Positions 1 through 8,672 of a stretch of DNA of 33,082 bases are shown here, in pieces; position 1 is the stretch's first letter; the number at the start of each line of letters is the position of its first letter. Position numbers and translations under genes: made by a program. The notes below the pieces were generated by a model. The model saw nothing but the letters and a program-made list of their open reading frames with translations. It searched no databases and was not told the origin of the DNA. Origin of the DNA: Hyphomonadaceae bacterium UBA5336 (lineage in GTDB: Bacteria; Pseudomonadota; Alphaproteobacteria; Caulobacterales; Hyphomonadaceae); contig DHQO01000039.1 in assembly GCA_002408125.1 (NCBI GenBank), forward strand, positions 1 through 33,082, in the 5' to 3' direction.

Positions 1-603
1 TTGCATAGGCCCAGAGGTCGAGGTCACGAGAGATGAACTCAGAGCCCTGGTCGACCCGGATCGTCTTCGGATAGCCGGTCTGGCCACAGATCCGTTCCAG
101 GGTCTGGACCACGTCCTCGCCGCGATAGGAGTAGCGTGCATCGATTGCCGGGGCATATTTCGACCAGGTGCCCACGACCGTCAGGACGCGGAACTTTCGT
201 CCCGTGGCCAGCTGGTCGTGGACAAAGTCCATCGCCCAGACCTCCAATGGCGACACCGCCTCCTGACGCTCCCGGATCAGCTTGGCTTTCAACTTTCGCT
301 TTGGACGCTTATTCCGCAGCTGCAGCCCCAACTCATTGTAAATCCGTCGTACTTTCTTCTGATTGACGAACCAGCCCTCTCGCCGGAGTACGACATGCAC
401 GCGGCGATAGCCGTAATGAACACGTGTTTCGCAGATGTCCTTGATGCGCTCTTTCAACGCGGCCTGATCGGGTCTTCGAGACGTGTAGTGGAATGTGGAC
501 GTATCCAGCAGCAGCACCCTACAGGCGCGCCGGATCGACACGCCCCATTCCTTCACAGCCTCTTGGACAAGCTCTCGCCGACGACCAGGCCTTACGTTTT
601 TCG
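1..603 (-). CDS. IS3-family transposase OrfB (integrase core), partial
   Basis: The frame runs open from about 603 to the window edge and lies in the -1 frame relative to orfA. It begins VRPGRRRELVQEAVKEWG, continues through the HTH_21-like segment (YGYRRVHVVLRREGW), then the rve integrase core with AMDFVHDQL (first catalytic Asp) and IRVDQGSEF (second Asp region). The final Glu region is beyond the window. There is no good ATG at its start. The A-rich stretch CGAAAAACG at the end of orfA offers a place for -1 slippage (AAA re-pairing on AAA), so the product is probably made as an OrfAB fusion. Slippage is an inference. No frame damage is visible in the part present. Confidence 0.85.
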
Positions 604-858
604 TTTGAGGACATCCTGAAGCATCTCCTTGTCGAGCGAGAGATCGGCGACAATCCGTTTCAGCCGCGCGTTCTCGTCCTCCAGCTCTTTGAGCCGTTTC
701 ATCTCCGACGGCATCATGCCGCCGTAGCGCTTCTTCCAGTTGAAATAGGTCGCCTGGCTGATCCCTGCCTTGCGACAGATCTCAGCCACCGGAATCCCGG
801 ACTCGCCCTGCTTGATGATGAACGCCTTTTGCGCGTCCGTGAACTTCGATACTCGCAT
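592..858 (-). CDS. IS3-family transposase OrfA (helix-turn-helix subunit)
   Basis: An 88-residue protein with an N-terminal helix-turn-helix of the transposase_8 type (VAEICRKAGISQATYFNWKKRYGG, about residues 24-47 seen in two parts). A leucine-zipper-like segment rich in E, L and R follows (about 50-85), ending DLSLDKEMLQDVLKRKT. In this family OrfA binds the terminal repeats, and OrfAB, made by a -1 frameshift, is the transposase. The ATG at 858 is the only reasonable start. The stop lies just inside the start of orfB, as expected for a frameshift pair. Confidence 0.9.
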   Translation of the reverse strand: MRVSKFTDAQKAFIIKQGESGIPVAEICRKAGISQATYFNWKKRYGGMMPSEMKRLKELEDENARLKRIVADLSLDKEMLQDVLKRKT

Positions 859-914
859 CGTTTCTGCTCCGACCAGCCGGGTTTCAGACTACCGGAAACT
901 CTAAGCTGAAACGA

Positions 915-937
915 TCCAGTTTTCTGGGGGCAGAGCA
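915..937 (-). repeat. Probable terminal inverted repeat of the IS3 element
   Basis: On the minus strand the sequence starts TGCTCTGCCCCC and continues into CAGAAAACTGG, about 60-80 bp upstream of orfA. The TG terminus and C-run match the general look of IS3-family ends. The partner repeat is off the window, so the exact boundary is a guess within a few bases. Confidence 0.5.
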
Positions 938-1025
938 CTGTCAGAGCGCACTGGTGGTATGGAAGCTGCGAAAATATTGTGCCCGGGGGAAGATTTGCCG
1001 TTCGCGCTTCAACAGCCCCTGCTCG

Positions 1026-2132
1026 TCAGAACCGGCGGCCGATCGTTATGGTGCCGTATTTAGGGCTATCATCCTGGCCTATGAACTCTTCCGTCCGCAA
1101 GTAGCGAGCAAAAGCTATGCGCCAATGTCCCCGGTAAATGGCGATTCCATATCCCAGATCCGCAACCACGGGACGCTTTTCAACACTGTGGCTCGTCCTG
1201 AAGGTGTTTCCGTCCAGAGTTATATCGTGCAGGACCCAACGAGCATCGGCAGCGACGAAAAAATGGCCGTTCCATAAGCGATCAGGGGCGACCCGGACGG
1301 GGGAGGTGTTCTCGCCAGCGGGTCTCAGCGGAGCCGTCCCGAAGTCATCCGGAATATGGTATCCTGCTCGCCATTCCCAGCCGGTGTTCAGATAAGTTGC
1401 AAAATTTCCGAGACTGGCGCCCCAGTGACCGGTGACGTCCCACCCCCAGCCTGCCTGGCTTGTGCTTCGAGTGATGCGTTTGCGCCGTTCGTGCAGGAGT
1501 TGCACGACTGGTTCGTCTCGCAGCTGATTATCCCAGCCATTGAATCGTTCGATACCAATGATGTCATGCCAGCCATTCTGGACTTCACCGGCATTTGCCG
1601 AGGGACCGACCATGCCGATACGCATCTGCGATGTCCGCATCGAGTTCCTGCGCCTGGCGTTGTAGCCAAAGCTCAGGAGCAATGCGCCTGAATAAGGACG
1701 GTCATCTTCTATCAGCTCGATGGGGACGTTGTCTTTCGGCGTATACATCGCCTGGCCCAATCCGAGAGTCATGTTCTGCTCATCATATCCTTCTGGCTGC
1801 AGCCAAGCGAGATACTGGTTCAGACCACGGATCGTCAGTGGCAGGCAAGGATCACCCTGGTAGTCGGTCAAATTGGGAGAAACCCAGCTCACCAGAAACC
1901 CATTCGAATATCCCTGGTCCTGGCCCAACCCGCCAAACATGTCATTGTCGATGCGGAGATTGACGGTGCCAGATGTCAGTCGTGTCTTCGTGCCTGAGCA
2001 TTGCGCCTGGGCTGGCAGAGCGGGAAGGATGACCGCCAGGAAGCCTGCGGCAAGCGGGAAGCCGATTTTCCGAAGGTATAGCGAGTTCCAAGTCCGGGCA
2101 ATGGCCATATTATGTCTGATCCGATCGGTCAT
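1026..2132 (-). CDS. lpxR: LpxR-family lipid A deacylase (DUF2219), outer membrane
   Basis: A 368-residue protein with a signal peptide (cleavage probably after AQA near residue 43). The LpxR/DUF2219 hallmarks appear in order: IDNDMF (N63, D64), the DQGYSNG segment (S76 where Salmonella LpxR has Thr), EDDRPYSG (144-149) and WHDIIG with H189 before GWDNQLRDEP. LpxR is an outer-membrane beta-barrel that removes the 3'-acyloxyacyl group of lipid A. The last residue is F (GRRF), as in many barrels. It is the last gene of the long minus-strand operon, 71 bp after the permease gene. Start choice is uncertain: ATG 2132 is used here, with ATG 2177 and ATG 2108 as alternatives, none with a clear ribosome site. 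The open frame extends upstream as antisense of the permease, which is not coding. Confidence 0.85.
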   Translation of the reverse strand: MTDRIRHNMAIARTWNSLYLRKIGFPLAAGFLAVILPALPAQAQCSGTKTRLTSGTVNLRIDNDMFGGLGQDQGYSNGFLVSWVSPNLTDYQGDPCLPLTIRGLNQYLAWLQPEGYDEQNMTLGLGQAMYTPKDNVPIELIEDDRPYSGALLLSFGYNARRRNSMRTSQMRIGMVGPSANAGEVQNGWHDIIGIERFNGWDNQLRDEPVVQLLHERRKRITRSTSQAGWGWDVTGHWGASLGNFATYLNTGWEWRAGYHIPDDFGTAPLRPAGENTSPVRVAPDRLWNGHFFVAADARWVLHDITLDGNTFRTSHSVEKRPVVADLGYGIAIYRGHWRIAFARYLRTEEFIGQDDSPKYGTITIGRRF

Positions 2133-2203
2133 ATGTGTTGTAGGCTGTTCAGTACGCCGCCAGGATTTCAAATTCATGGGAACTGGTCGGAAAGCCGGAG
2201 GCG

Positions 2204-3331
2204 TCAGGCCATCCGGCTGATGGAAGTGCGGAAGCGTGTCAGAGACAGGACAAACAGAATTGTCCCAATTGCAAACAAGGACAGATAGGACTTCCACAAC
2301 ACGTCCAGTCCGGCACCTCGGTAAAGAATCCCTTGTCCGATTTCGATGAAATGGGTTGTCGGTGCGGCGAGCATGACGAAGCGGACGAATTCCGGCATGC
2401 TTTCGCGAGGTGTCATGCCTCCGGAAAGCATTTGCAGCGGTAGAATGATCAGCACCATCAACAGGCCAAACTGCGGCATGCTGCGAGCAACGGTCGCAAG
2501 GAAGATGCCCATGGAGGTGGTCGCGAACAGATTGAGCGCCGCCCCGGCAAAGAAAAGCGGTATGGAGCCGGCCACCGGGACATGAAGCAGGCCCTGCACG
2601 ACGCCGAACAGTGACAGGGAGGTCGCCAGAAGTACGACGAGCCCCATGGACCAAATTTTCGACAGCATGATCTCAGTGGGGGTGACAGGCATGACCAGCA
2701 AATGTTCGATTGTCCCATGCTCCCGTTCCCGGATGAGGGCGGCGCCAGTCAGGATAATAGACAGCATGGTGATCATATTGATGATCTGCATGAGACTCCC
2801 GAACCATGCCTTGTCGAGCGAGGGATTGAAGCGTGAGCGCAGGGACAGCTCGACCGGCAGCGCCGTGACCGTTCGATGCCTGGCGAGAAACTCGTTGATC
2901 TCGGCATTTATGATCTGTTGAATGTAACCATTGCCGGTAAAAGCCTGGGTCATACGGGTCGCATCGACATTCAATTGAACGGATGTCTGCCTGCCTGCAA
3001 GTATATCGCGTTGAAAGTTTGGGGGGATGTTGAGCACAAAAGTATACTCGCCCCGGTCCATTGCCGCATCGGTTTCACGCTGGGACACCGCCATGACCGG
3101 CTCGACGAATTGTGGGGGATAGAAGGCCGAAACGATGCGCTGCGACAGCTGGGAATTGTCTTCATCGACAATGGCAATTGATGCGCTATGGAGGGATTCC
3201 GGCATGGCGGTTGCGGCTGTGTAGACACTGACAGTGAAGACATAGACGATCAGGACGAGCATTGTTGGATCACGGAGCAGGCTCCAGATTTCCTTAACGC
3301 CCAGGCGGTAGATGCTGGCCAGACTGCGCAT
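2204..3331 (-). CDS. ABC-2 type transporter permease, YhhJ-like
   Basis: A 375-residue integral membrane protein. It has a membrane segment near residues 25-42 (LVLIVYVFTVSVYTAATAM), a large periplasmic domain (about 45-175) and five or so hydrophobic segments towards the C-terminus, including the ABC-2 signature region LIREREHGTIEHLLVMPVTPTEIMLSKI. The ATG directly follows the stop codon of the RbbA-like gene (TAA then ATG, no gap), which implies translational coupling. The order adaptor, RbbA-like, YhhJ-like matches the E. coli yhiI-rbbA-yhhJ cluster, and the length is nearly the same as YhhJ. It probably pairs with the permease half of RbbA to form the membrane channel. The substrate is unknown. 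Confidence 0.9.
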   Translation of the reverse strand: MRSLASIYRLGVKEIWSLLRDPTMLVLIVYVFTVSVYTAATAMPESLHSASIAIVDEDNSQLSQRIVSAFYPPQFVEPVMAVSQRETDAAMDRGEYTFVLNIPPNFQRDILAGRQTSVQLNVDATRMTQAFTGNGYIQQIINAEINEFLARHRTVTALPVELSLRSRFNPSLDKAWFGSLMQIINMITMLSIILTGAALIREREHGTIEHLLVMPVTPTEIMLSKIWSMGLVVLLATSLSLFGVVQGLLHVPVAGSIPLFFAGAALNLFATTSMGIFLATVARSMPQFGLLMVLIILPLQMLSGGMTPRESMPEFVRFVMLAAPTTHFIEIGQGILYRGAGLDVLWKSYLSLFAIGTILFVLSLTRFRTSISRMA

Positions 3332-6079
3332 TTATCGCTCCTGTTTCCGCAAGAGAAGAATGGCTGAGCTCAGGATCACGGGGACCGCAATGAGTAGGGG
3401 CATGACAAGCGGATAGAGGTCACGCATGAACAATGCCTTGGCAAACACTCCCCGGCTGATCGCAAACATGTAAGTGGCCGGAAAAATCTGCCCTATAAAG
3501 TGTCCCGCGCCCTCGAGTGATGACACGGGATCTGTCAGACCTGCGAATTGGGTCGAGGGTATCATCGTTCCAATCATGGTGAAGAACATCGCTGCGATCT
3601 GGCTTGAGGTTATCGTCGAGGCGAGAAGGCCTATGCCTGTCGAAATGATGACGAAGACAAATGCTGAAAGCGTCAGGACCAGGAAGCTCCCCGTAATGGG
3701 GACGCTGAATACGGTGACTGCCATCAGGCTCATGAGAAAGAAGTTCAGCATGGCCAGACCGATATAGGGCAGCTGTTTGCCCAACATGAATTCGGTCCGT
3801 GTGACCGGCGTTACATAAAGGTTTATGATCGAGCCGAGTTCCTTCTCACGCACGATACCCAGTGCCGTCAGCATGGCAGGCAGCATCAGGAGCAAAAGCG
3901 GTATCACCGCCGGCACCATTGCGTTCAGGCTGCGGACGTCAGGATTGTAGCGATAGCGGGACTCGACGGAAACATTGCTTTGTACCGCGCGACCGGTGAG
4001 TTCACGCGCTTTTTCTGCAAGCCAGTAGTGATGTATTCCAGTGGCGTAACCTTGGACGGTCTCTGCGCGGCTCGGCATGGCACCGTCGATCCACATCCCG
4101 ATTTCGGTTGTCTGCCCGCGCAGCAGGTTCCGGCCAAAGTCCGGAGGGATTTCGACAGCGAGTGATATCTCGCCGCTTCGCATGCGCGTGTCCAGGTCCT
4201 CATAATCGGTAATCGGATCATGTTCGAGAAAATACCGGGAGCCCGAAAGGGCGAGCTTGTAGTTGTGACTGATCGTCGACTGGTCCCGGTCCAGTACGGC
4301 ATAGTTCAGATTGTTCACATCGAGGTTGATGCCATAGCCGATGACAATCATCAGGATCAGGGAGCCGACCAGTGCGAGGGCTGCACGGAAAGGGTCGCGT
4401 TGGAGTTCAAGTGTCTCGCGCCAGGAATAGGTCAGCAGGCGCTGCAGGCTGAAACTGCTGCCGGAGTTGGTGTGCCCGTCATCGAGGGTCACATCGTCGG
4501 CGGCTGTGGTATCGGGCTCCCGCGGGGCGTCGCCGGCATGGGCGTCTTTCAAATAGCCGATAAAGGCTTCTTCCAGGGTGTTCGCGCCGCGCTTTTGAAT
4601 GAGGGTGGCCGGGGTGTCGCTGTCCAGCACTTTTCCGGCGTGCATCATCGACATTCGGTCGCAGCGTTCAGCCTCGTTCATGAAATGGGTGGAGATAAAG
4701 ATCGTCACCTTGTCCCGGCGGGACAATTCGATCAGTAGACGCCAGAATTCATCCCGCGCGACAGGGTCGACGCCAGAAGTGGGTTCATCCAGAATAAGCA
4801 ATTCGGGGTTGTGTACCATCGCCACGCAAAGCGACAGCCGCTGTCTCATTCCGAGGGGCAGGGACGCGGGGAGGCTCGCCAGATCGTCTTCGAGACCGAA
4901 GCGGCGGACCATTTCACGTACACGGCCCGGGATGTCGTCTTCGGGCACATTGAACAGGCGAGCATGCAGTTCGAGATTCTGACGGACGGTGAGTTCGCTG
5001 TAGAGCGAGAAGGATTGCGACATGTAGCCGACGCGAGAGCGGATGCCGATGTCGTTGGAGTCGACTTCCTTGCCGAACAGGGCTGCCCGCCCTTCTGTCG
5101 CGGGCAGGAGGCCGGTCAGCATCTTCATTGTGGTTGTCTTGCCGCAGCCATTTGAGCCGAGGAAGCCGAAGATCTCCCCCCTTCGGATGCGAAAGCTCAC
5201 ATGGTCGACGGCAACGAAATCGCCGAACTTCATGGTCAGGCCATCCGCCTCGATGGCGATGTCCTGATCAGAGCTGCCTTCCAGAGGCGGGATATCCACC
5301 GGCTTGTAACCGGCTGTCTTCTCTTCTGGCAGCAGCGCAATGAAGGCGGTTTCAAGCGAAGACTTGCCGGTCCTCTTCAGGATGTCGGATGGAGTGCCCG
5401 TGGCGAGGATGACCCCGGCATCCATTGCGATCAGCCAGTCGAAGCGCTGAGCTTCGTCCATATAGGCGGTGGCGACCAGCACACTCATGCCGGGGCGGTC
5501 CTTGCGAATACTGGCAATCAGGTCCCAGAATTGCGACCGGGCAAGCGGATCGACACCCGTCGTCGGCTCGTCAAGGATCAGCAGGTCCGGGTCGTGAATG
5601 AGCGCGCAGCACAGACCGAGCTTCTGTTTCATTCCGCCGGAGAGTTTGCCGGCGGGGCGGCTCAGAAAGGGGTGCAGACCGGTTGCATGGGTCAACTGGT
5701 CGATCCGTCGACGGCGTTCGGCGGCATCATGTCCGAACAGGCGGCCGAAGAATTGCAGGTTCTCTTCAACAGAGAGGGTCGGATACAGGTTCTTCCCGAG
5801 CCCCTGGGGCATGTAGGCGATACTTGGGCAGACTGCCGCGCGATGTGCCGGGCTTGTCATGTCGCCGTCAAGCACCATGACACTGCCATTCTGAATGGAG
5901 CGTGCACCGGCGAGTATGGACAAAAGCGTAGACTTCCCGACTCCGTCGGGGCCGATCAGCCCGACCATGCAGCCTGCCGGGATGTTGAGGTCGATGCCAT
6001 CAAGGGCAATCGTGTCCTTGTATCGCTGTTCCAGCGACCGGATAGAGGCAATCGGCTTGGAGAGATCCGCAGGGAACAT
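3332..6079 (-). CDS. rbbA: RbbA-type ABC transporter: two ATPase domains fused to an ABC-2 permease
   Basis: A 915-residue fusion from ATG 6079. The first ATPase has Walker A GPDGVGKST (about 43-51), signature LSGGMKQ (146-152) and Walker B LLILDEP (166-172). The second has Walker A GSNGCGKTT (308-316), a degenerate signature LPLGMRQ (407-413) and Walker B LLILDEP (427-433). From about residue 550 follows an ABC-2 permease with one N-terminal membrane segment, a periplasmic loop and about five C-terminal segments. E. coli RbbA is 911 residues with the same layout. It was described as ribosome-associated, but its context there and here is that of an exporter. ATG 6079 starts 4 nt after the HlyD stop. 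A TTG start at 6151 would overlap hlyD by 68 nt and adds no conserved sequence. Confidence 0.92.
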   Translation of the reverse strand: MFPADLSKPIASIRSLEQRYKDTIALDGIDLNIPAGCMVGLIGPDGVGKSTLLSILAGARSIQNGSVMVLDGDMTSPAHRAAVCPSIAYMPQGLGKNLYPTLSVEENLQFFGRLFGHDAAERRRRIDQLTHATGLHPFLSRPAGKLSGGMKQKLGLCCALIHDPDLLILDEPTTGVDPLARSQFWDLIASIRKDRPGMSVLVATAYMDEAQRFDWLIAMDAGVILATGTPSDILKRTGKSSLETAFIALLPEEKTAGYKPVDIPPLEGSSDQDIAIEADGLTMKFGDFVAVDHVSFRIRRGEIFGFLGSNGCGKTTTMKMLTGLLPATEGRAALFGKEVDSNDIGIRSRVGYMSQSFSLYSELTVRQNLELHARLFNVPEDDIPGRVREMVRRFGLEDDLASLPASLPLGMRQRLSLCVAMVHNPELLILDEPTSGVDPVARDEFWRLLIELSRRDKVTIFISTHFMNEAERCDRMSMMHAGKVLDSDTPATLIQKRGANTLEEAFIGYLKDAHAGDAPREPDTTAADDVTLDDGHTNSGSSFSLQRLLTYSWRETLELQRDPFRAALALVGSLILMIVIGYGINLDVNNLNYAVLDRDQSTISHNYKLALSGSRYFLEHDPITDYEDLDTRMRSGEISLAVEIPPDFGRNLLRGQTTEIGMWIDGAMPSRAETVQGYATGIHHYWLAEKARELTGRAVQSNVSVESRYRYNPDVRSLNAMVPAVIPLLLLMLPAMLTALGIVREKELGSIINLYVTPVTRTEFMLGKQLPYIGLAMLNFFLMSLMAVTVFSVPITGSFLVLTLSAFVFVIISTGIGLLASTITSSQIAAMFFTMIGTMIPSTQFAGLTDPVSSLEGAGHFIGQIFPATYMFAISRGVFAKALFMRDLYPLVMPLLIAVPVILSSAILLLRKQER

Positions 6080-6083
6080 CTGA

Positions 6084-7163
6084 TCAATTGCCAATCGGTG
6101 TTGTGAGGGGCCCGGGCCAGTCTTGAGACGGGTCGAGCTTGACCCAGACAATGCCGGGTACGCCTGTTTTCACCTGCGTCAGATGTTGTTGCAGGAGCTC
6201 CGGCGGGATTTGAGCCCGAATCCTGAACATAAGCTTCTGCCGTTCACTTTCTGTCTCGACAGTCTTCGGCGTGAATTGAGCGGTGCTCGACACAAACGAG
6301 ATGTCTGCGGGGATCGCGATTTCCGGAGCAGCGTCGAGCAGGATGCGGGCTTCGGAGCCAATCGCGACACGGCCAACAATTTGTTCTGGAAGGAAGAAAG
6401 TCATGTAGACATCTGCCAGATCCACCATGTTGAGAACCGTGCCGCCGGCACCCAGCACTTCGCCGGTCTGTGCAACCCTGAACTGTATTCGGCCATCGCG
6501 CGGCGCCCTCAGTTCACTGTCTTTCAGGTCGGCATCAATACGCGCAATTGTGGCTTCGGCGGCCTTTACCGCGGATTCCGATCCGGCGACCTGCGCTTCG
6601 GCCGCAACGATACTCGCCCGGGCCGCATTGGCTTGGGCGTTCGAGGCGGCCAGTGCGGCCTCGGCGCTGCGCACCCGAGCACGGTCGTCATCAAGTTCCT
6701 GCTGGGACGAAGCGCCTTCGGCCGACAGGGTTTCTGATCGGGCAAGGCGCTGGTTTGCCGCATCCAGCTCTGCCTTACGTTGACGGACAATGGCCTGGGC
6801 CGAGCCAGCATCGCTGGCGGCGAGTGCCACCTGCGCTCTGGCGACGGCGACCGTCTGCACGGCCCGGTCACGGCTTGCCAAAGCTTCCTCATGCTGGGCC
6901 TCAAGCGTGTCGACCTGCATGCGCGCCAGGAGTTGGCCGGCCGTAACGAAATCTCCTTCCCGGACCAGGATTTCCTCGACCCGGCCAGAGATTTTCGTAG
7001 CGATATTGATCTCGGTCGCTTCGATCCGCCCATTGCCACTCGCAAAGCCTGGTCCCAAGCCTTCGCTCTGATTGCTGCTCCAGAACCACCAGATGGCAAG
7101 CACCGCCACAGCTGCAATCGGCCAGGGGGCCAATTTTCGGATATTTTCTTTGGAGAGTTTCAT
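6084..7163 (-). CDS. HlyD-family membrane fusion (periplasmic adaptor) protein, YhiI-like
   Basis: A 359-residue adaptor with one N-terminal membrane anchor (APWPIAAVAVLAIWWFW, about 12-28). A biotinyl-lipoyl-like half (ISGRVEEILVREGDFVTAGQLLARM) comes next, then a long Ala/Glu/Arg coiled-coil hairpin (about 85-215), the returning lipoyl half (LRAPRDGRIQFRVAQTGEVLGAGG) and a beta-barrel region. Such proteins bridge an inner-membrane ABC transporter and an outer-membrane channel. Both partners are adjacent: the efflux lipoprotein ends 9 nt upstream and the RbbA-like gene starts 4 nt downstream. AGGACGGCAGG precedes the ATG. The gene order matches E. coli yhiI-rbbA. Confidence 0.92.
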   Translation of the reverse strand: MKLSKENIRKLAPWPIAAVAVLAIWWFWSSNQSEGLGPGFASGNGRIEATEINIATKISGRVEEILVREGDFVTAGQLLARMQVDTLEAQHEEALASRDRAVQTVAVARAQVALAASDAGSAQAIVRQRKAELDAANQRLARSETLSAEGASSQQELDDDRARVRSAEAALAASNAQANAARASIVAAEAQVAGSESAVKAAEATIARIDADLKDSELRAPRDGRIQFRVAQTGEVLGAGGTVLNMVDLADVYMTFFLPEQIVGRVAIGSEARILLDAAPEIAIPADISFVSSTAQFTPKTVETESERQKLMFRIRAQIPPELLQQHLTQVKTGVPGIVWVKLDPSQDWPGPLTTPIGN

Positions 7164-7172
7164 CCTGCCGTC

Positions 7173-8672
7173 CTATCGATCGGTAATTTCGCTCTGCAGT
7201 ACCTGAGATCCGCCTCCAAGCGCCGCATATAGCGAAACCTGGCTGATCATGAGTGCTGCTTGCACCTGAATGACTTGCTGTTGTGTCGTCAGCAGGTCGC
7301 GTTCTGCATCGAGCACCTGCAGATAGGTCGCTGCGCCACTCTCGTATCGAAGACGCGCGAGGCGGGAACGTTCTTCCTGAACTGTTAGCGCCTCGGTCAT
7401 GATGCTTTGCTGTTCGTTCAGCCATGATTGCGACGAAAGCGCATCGGCGACTTCCCGGAAGGCGACCTGGATCGTCTTTTCATAATTTGCGATGGCTGCG
7501 TTCTGTCGGATTTCCGCGACGTCCAGATTGTTGCGCAATCTTCCCGCATCGAAAATGGGTATGGAAACAGATGGGGCGAACGTCCAGGCATTGTTGGAGT
7601 CCGGATCGACAAGGTTCTCCAACTTCGAACTGGCAAGTCCCATCCGCCCGGTCAGGGAAATTTTCGGAAAGAAAGCAGCACGTGCCGCGTCAATGTTGGC
7701 TCGCGCAGCGCGCAGGTTAAATTCCGATGCGATGATGTCCGGTCGTGACATCAGAGCTTCAGACGGGACCCCCGCGGCGAGCGGCGGGAAACTTTCTTCA
7801 AGCAGGCCGCCTGTCGGTTCCAATGTGGACGAGACGGGGGTGCCGACGAGCAAGTCAAGGTAATGTGCCTGTGAGGCGCGCGTCTGTTCCAATTGGGCCG
7901 TCAGCAGCTTCGCCTGTGTCAGCAGGGTTTCGACCTGGGTGAGTTCAAGACGGGAGGACGAGCCGACATCGGTGCGGCGTCTGAAAATTCGCAGGCTCTC
8001 TTCACGGCTGGCAACGGTCTGCCTGGCAATGTCGATCCGTGCGTCCAGTTCGCGCAAGCCAAGGTACGCGCTGGCCACCTCTGTCACCAGAGCAAGGTGC
8101 ATCGCCTGTTGAGCGGCAGCCGTTGAAAAATAGGATTGCAGTGCGGCATCTTCGAGGCTCGCCACACGACCCCAGAGATCCAGTTCCCAGCTACTGATAC
8201 CGACAAATGCATCAAACTGGTTGCCGGTCGCGGGCTGGCCGGTCAAGGTCAGGTCGCCCGGCACGCGCGAACGAGCGGCCTGTCCGCCAAGGCTGACCGT
8301 GGGGAGGTGGTCGGCACGTTGTATGCCGTAGGCGGCGCGTGCCTCGGCCACCCGCAAGGCGGCGAGACGCAGGTCTCGATTGTTGACCAGCGAGGATTCG
8401 ATCAGGAGCTGCAGCTGCGGGTCTGGGAAGTAGGCCTGCCAGCCGGTTTCTGCAGCGTTCAAGCCCATGCCGCCGTCCCCCTGCCAGTCTTCTGCCAGAG
8501 AAACGGAGGGTTCTGCTTCAGGCGCTTCATCCGGCAGGTGAAGCATGGCCGTGCAGCCTGTAAGGGCTAAGATCATGACCAAGGACGCCATCGAACGCCT
8601 CCTGATGTGATGCCTGCGGCCCTTCTGAGCTGCAATTTTTCGTATGGATCGATTTGCAATCATTTGTTTCAT
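7173..8672 (-). CDS. NodT/OprM-type outer membrane efflux lipoprotein (TolC-like)
   Basis: A 499-residue protein with two outer membrane efflux (OEP) repeats. It carries a lipobox LALTGC (Cys40 from the long start), a first repeat from about 75 (LLIESSLVNNRDLRLAALRV) and a second from about 300 (SRPDIIASEFNLRAARANI), plus RLRYESGAATYLQVLDAERDLL near the C-terminus. It forms the outer-membrane duct for the adaptor and ABC pump encoded next. The start is open: ATG 8672 overlaps the fabI stop as ATGA, giving a very Arg-rich n-region, while ATG 8591 has a strong AGGAGG six bases upstream but leaves only 12 residues before the lipobox Cys and no positive charge. The long form is given for the signal peptide's sake. 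Confidence 0.88.
   Translation of the reverse strand: MKQMIANRSIRKIAAQKGRRHHIRRRSMASLVMILALTGCTAMLHLPDEAPEAEPSVSLAEDWQGDGGMGLNAAETGWQAYFPDPQLQLLIESSLVNNRDLRLAALRVAEARAAYGIQRADHLPTVSLGGQAARSRVPGDLTLTGQPATGNQFDAFVGISSWELDLWGRVASLEDAALQSYFSTAAAQQAMHLALVTEVASAYLGLRELDARIDIARQTVASREESLRIFRRRTDVGSSSRLELTQVETLLTQAKLLTAQLEQTRASQAHYLDLLVGTPVSSTLEPTGGLLEESFPPLAAGVPSEALMSRPDIIASEFNLRAARANIDAARAAFFPKISLTGRMGLASSKLENLVDPDSNNAWTFAPSVSIPIFDAGRLRNNLDVAEIRQNAAIANYEKTIQVAFREVADALSSQSWLNEQQSIMTEALTVQEERSRLARLRYESGAATYLQVLDAERDLLTTQQQVIQVQAALMISQVSLYAALGGGSQVLQSEITDR

Larger units (their letters stand above)
1..937 (-). mobile_element. IS3-family insertion sequence, truncated by window start
   Basis: A two-ORF insertion sequence read on the minus strand: a small helix-turn-helix orfA followed by an overlapping DDE integrase orfB. 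The upstream end can be placed near 937, where the minus strand begins TGCTCTGCCCCCAGAAAACT. A 5'-TG terminus followed by a run of C is usual for IS3-family inverted repeats. The other terminus lies outside the window, so the pair of inverted repeats and the target duplication cannot be checked. The orfA sequence style (ending LSLDKEMLQDVL) suggests the IS407-like subgroup, from memory. The element abuts the 3' end of the lpxR-like gene, leaving about 90 bp between them. Confidence 0.85.

Noticed and set aside
2133..2654. In-frame N-terminal extension of the LpxR-like gene (542 residues in all)
   Set aside because: It runs antisense-like in another frame of the permease gene on the same strand and has no similarity; the signal peptide marks the true start near 2132.
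5201..6106. Plus-strand open frame of about 300 codons
   Set aside because: It is the opposite strand of the RbbA-type gene, which has clear ABC motifs; the plus translation resembles nothing.
6080..6151. TTG start giving the RbbA-type protein 24 extra residues
   Set aside because: It would overlap hlyD by 68 bp and adds no conserved sequence; ATG 6079 directly follows the hlyD stop.
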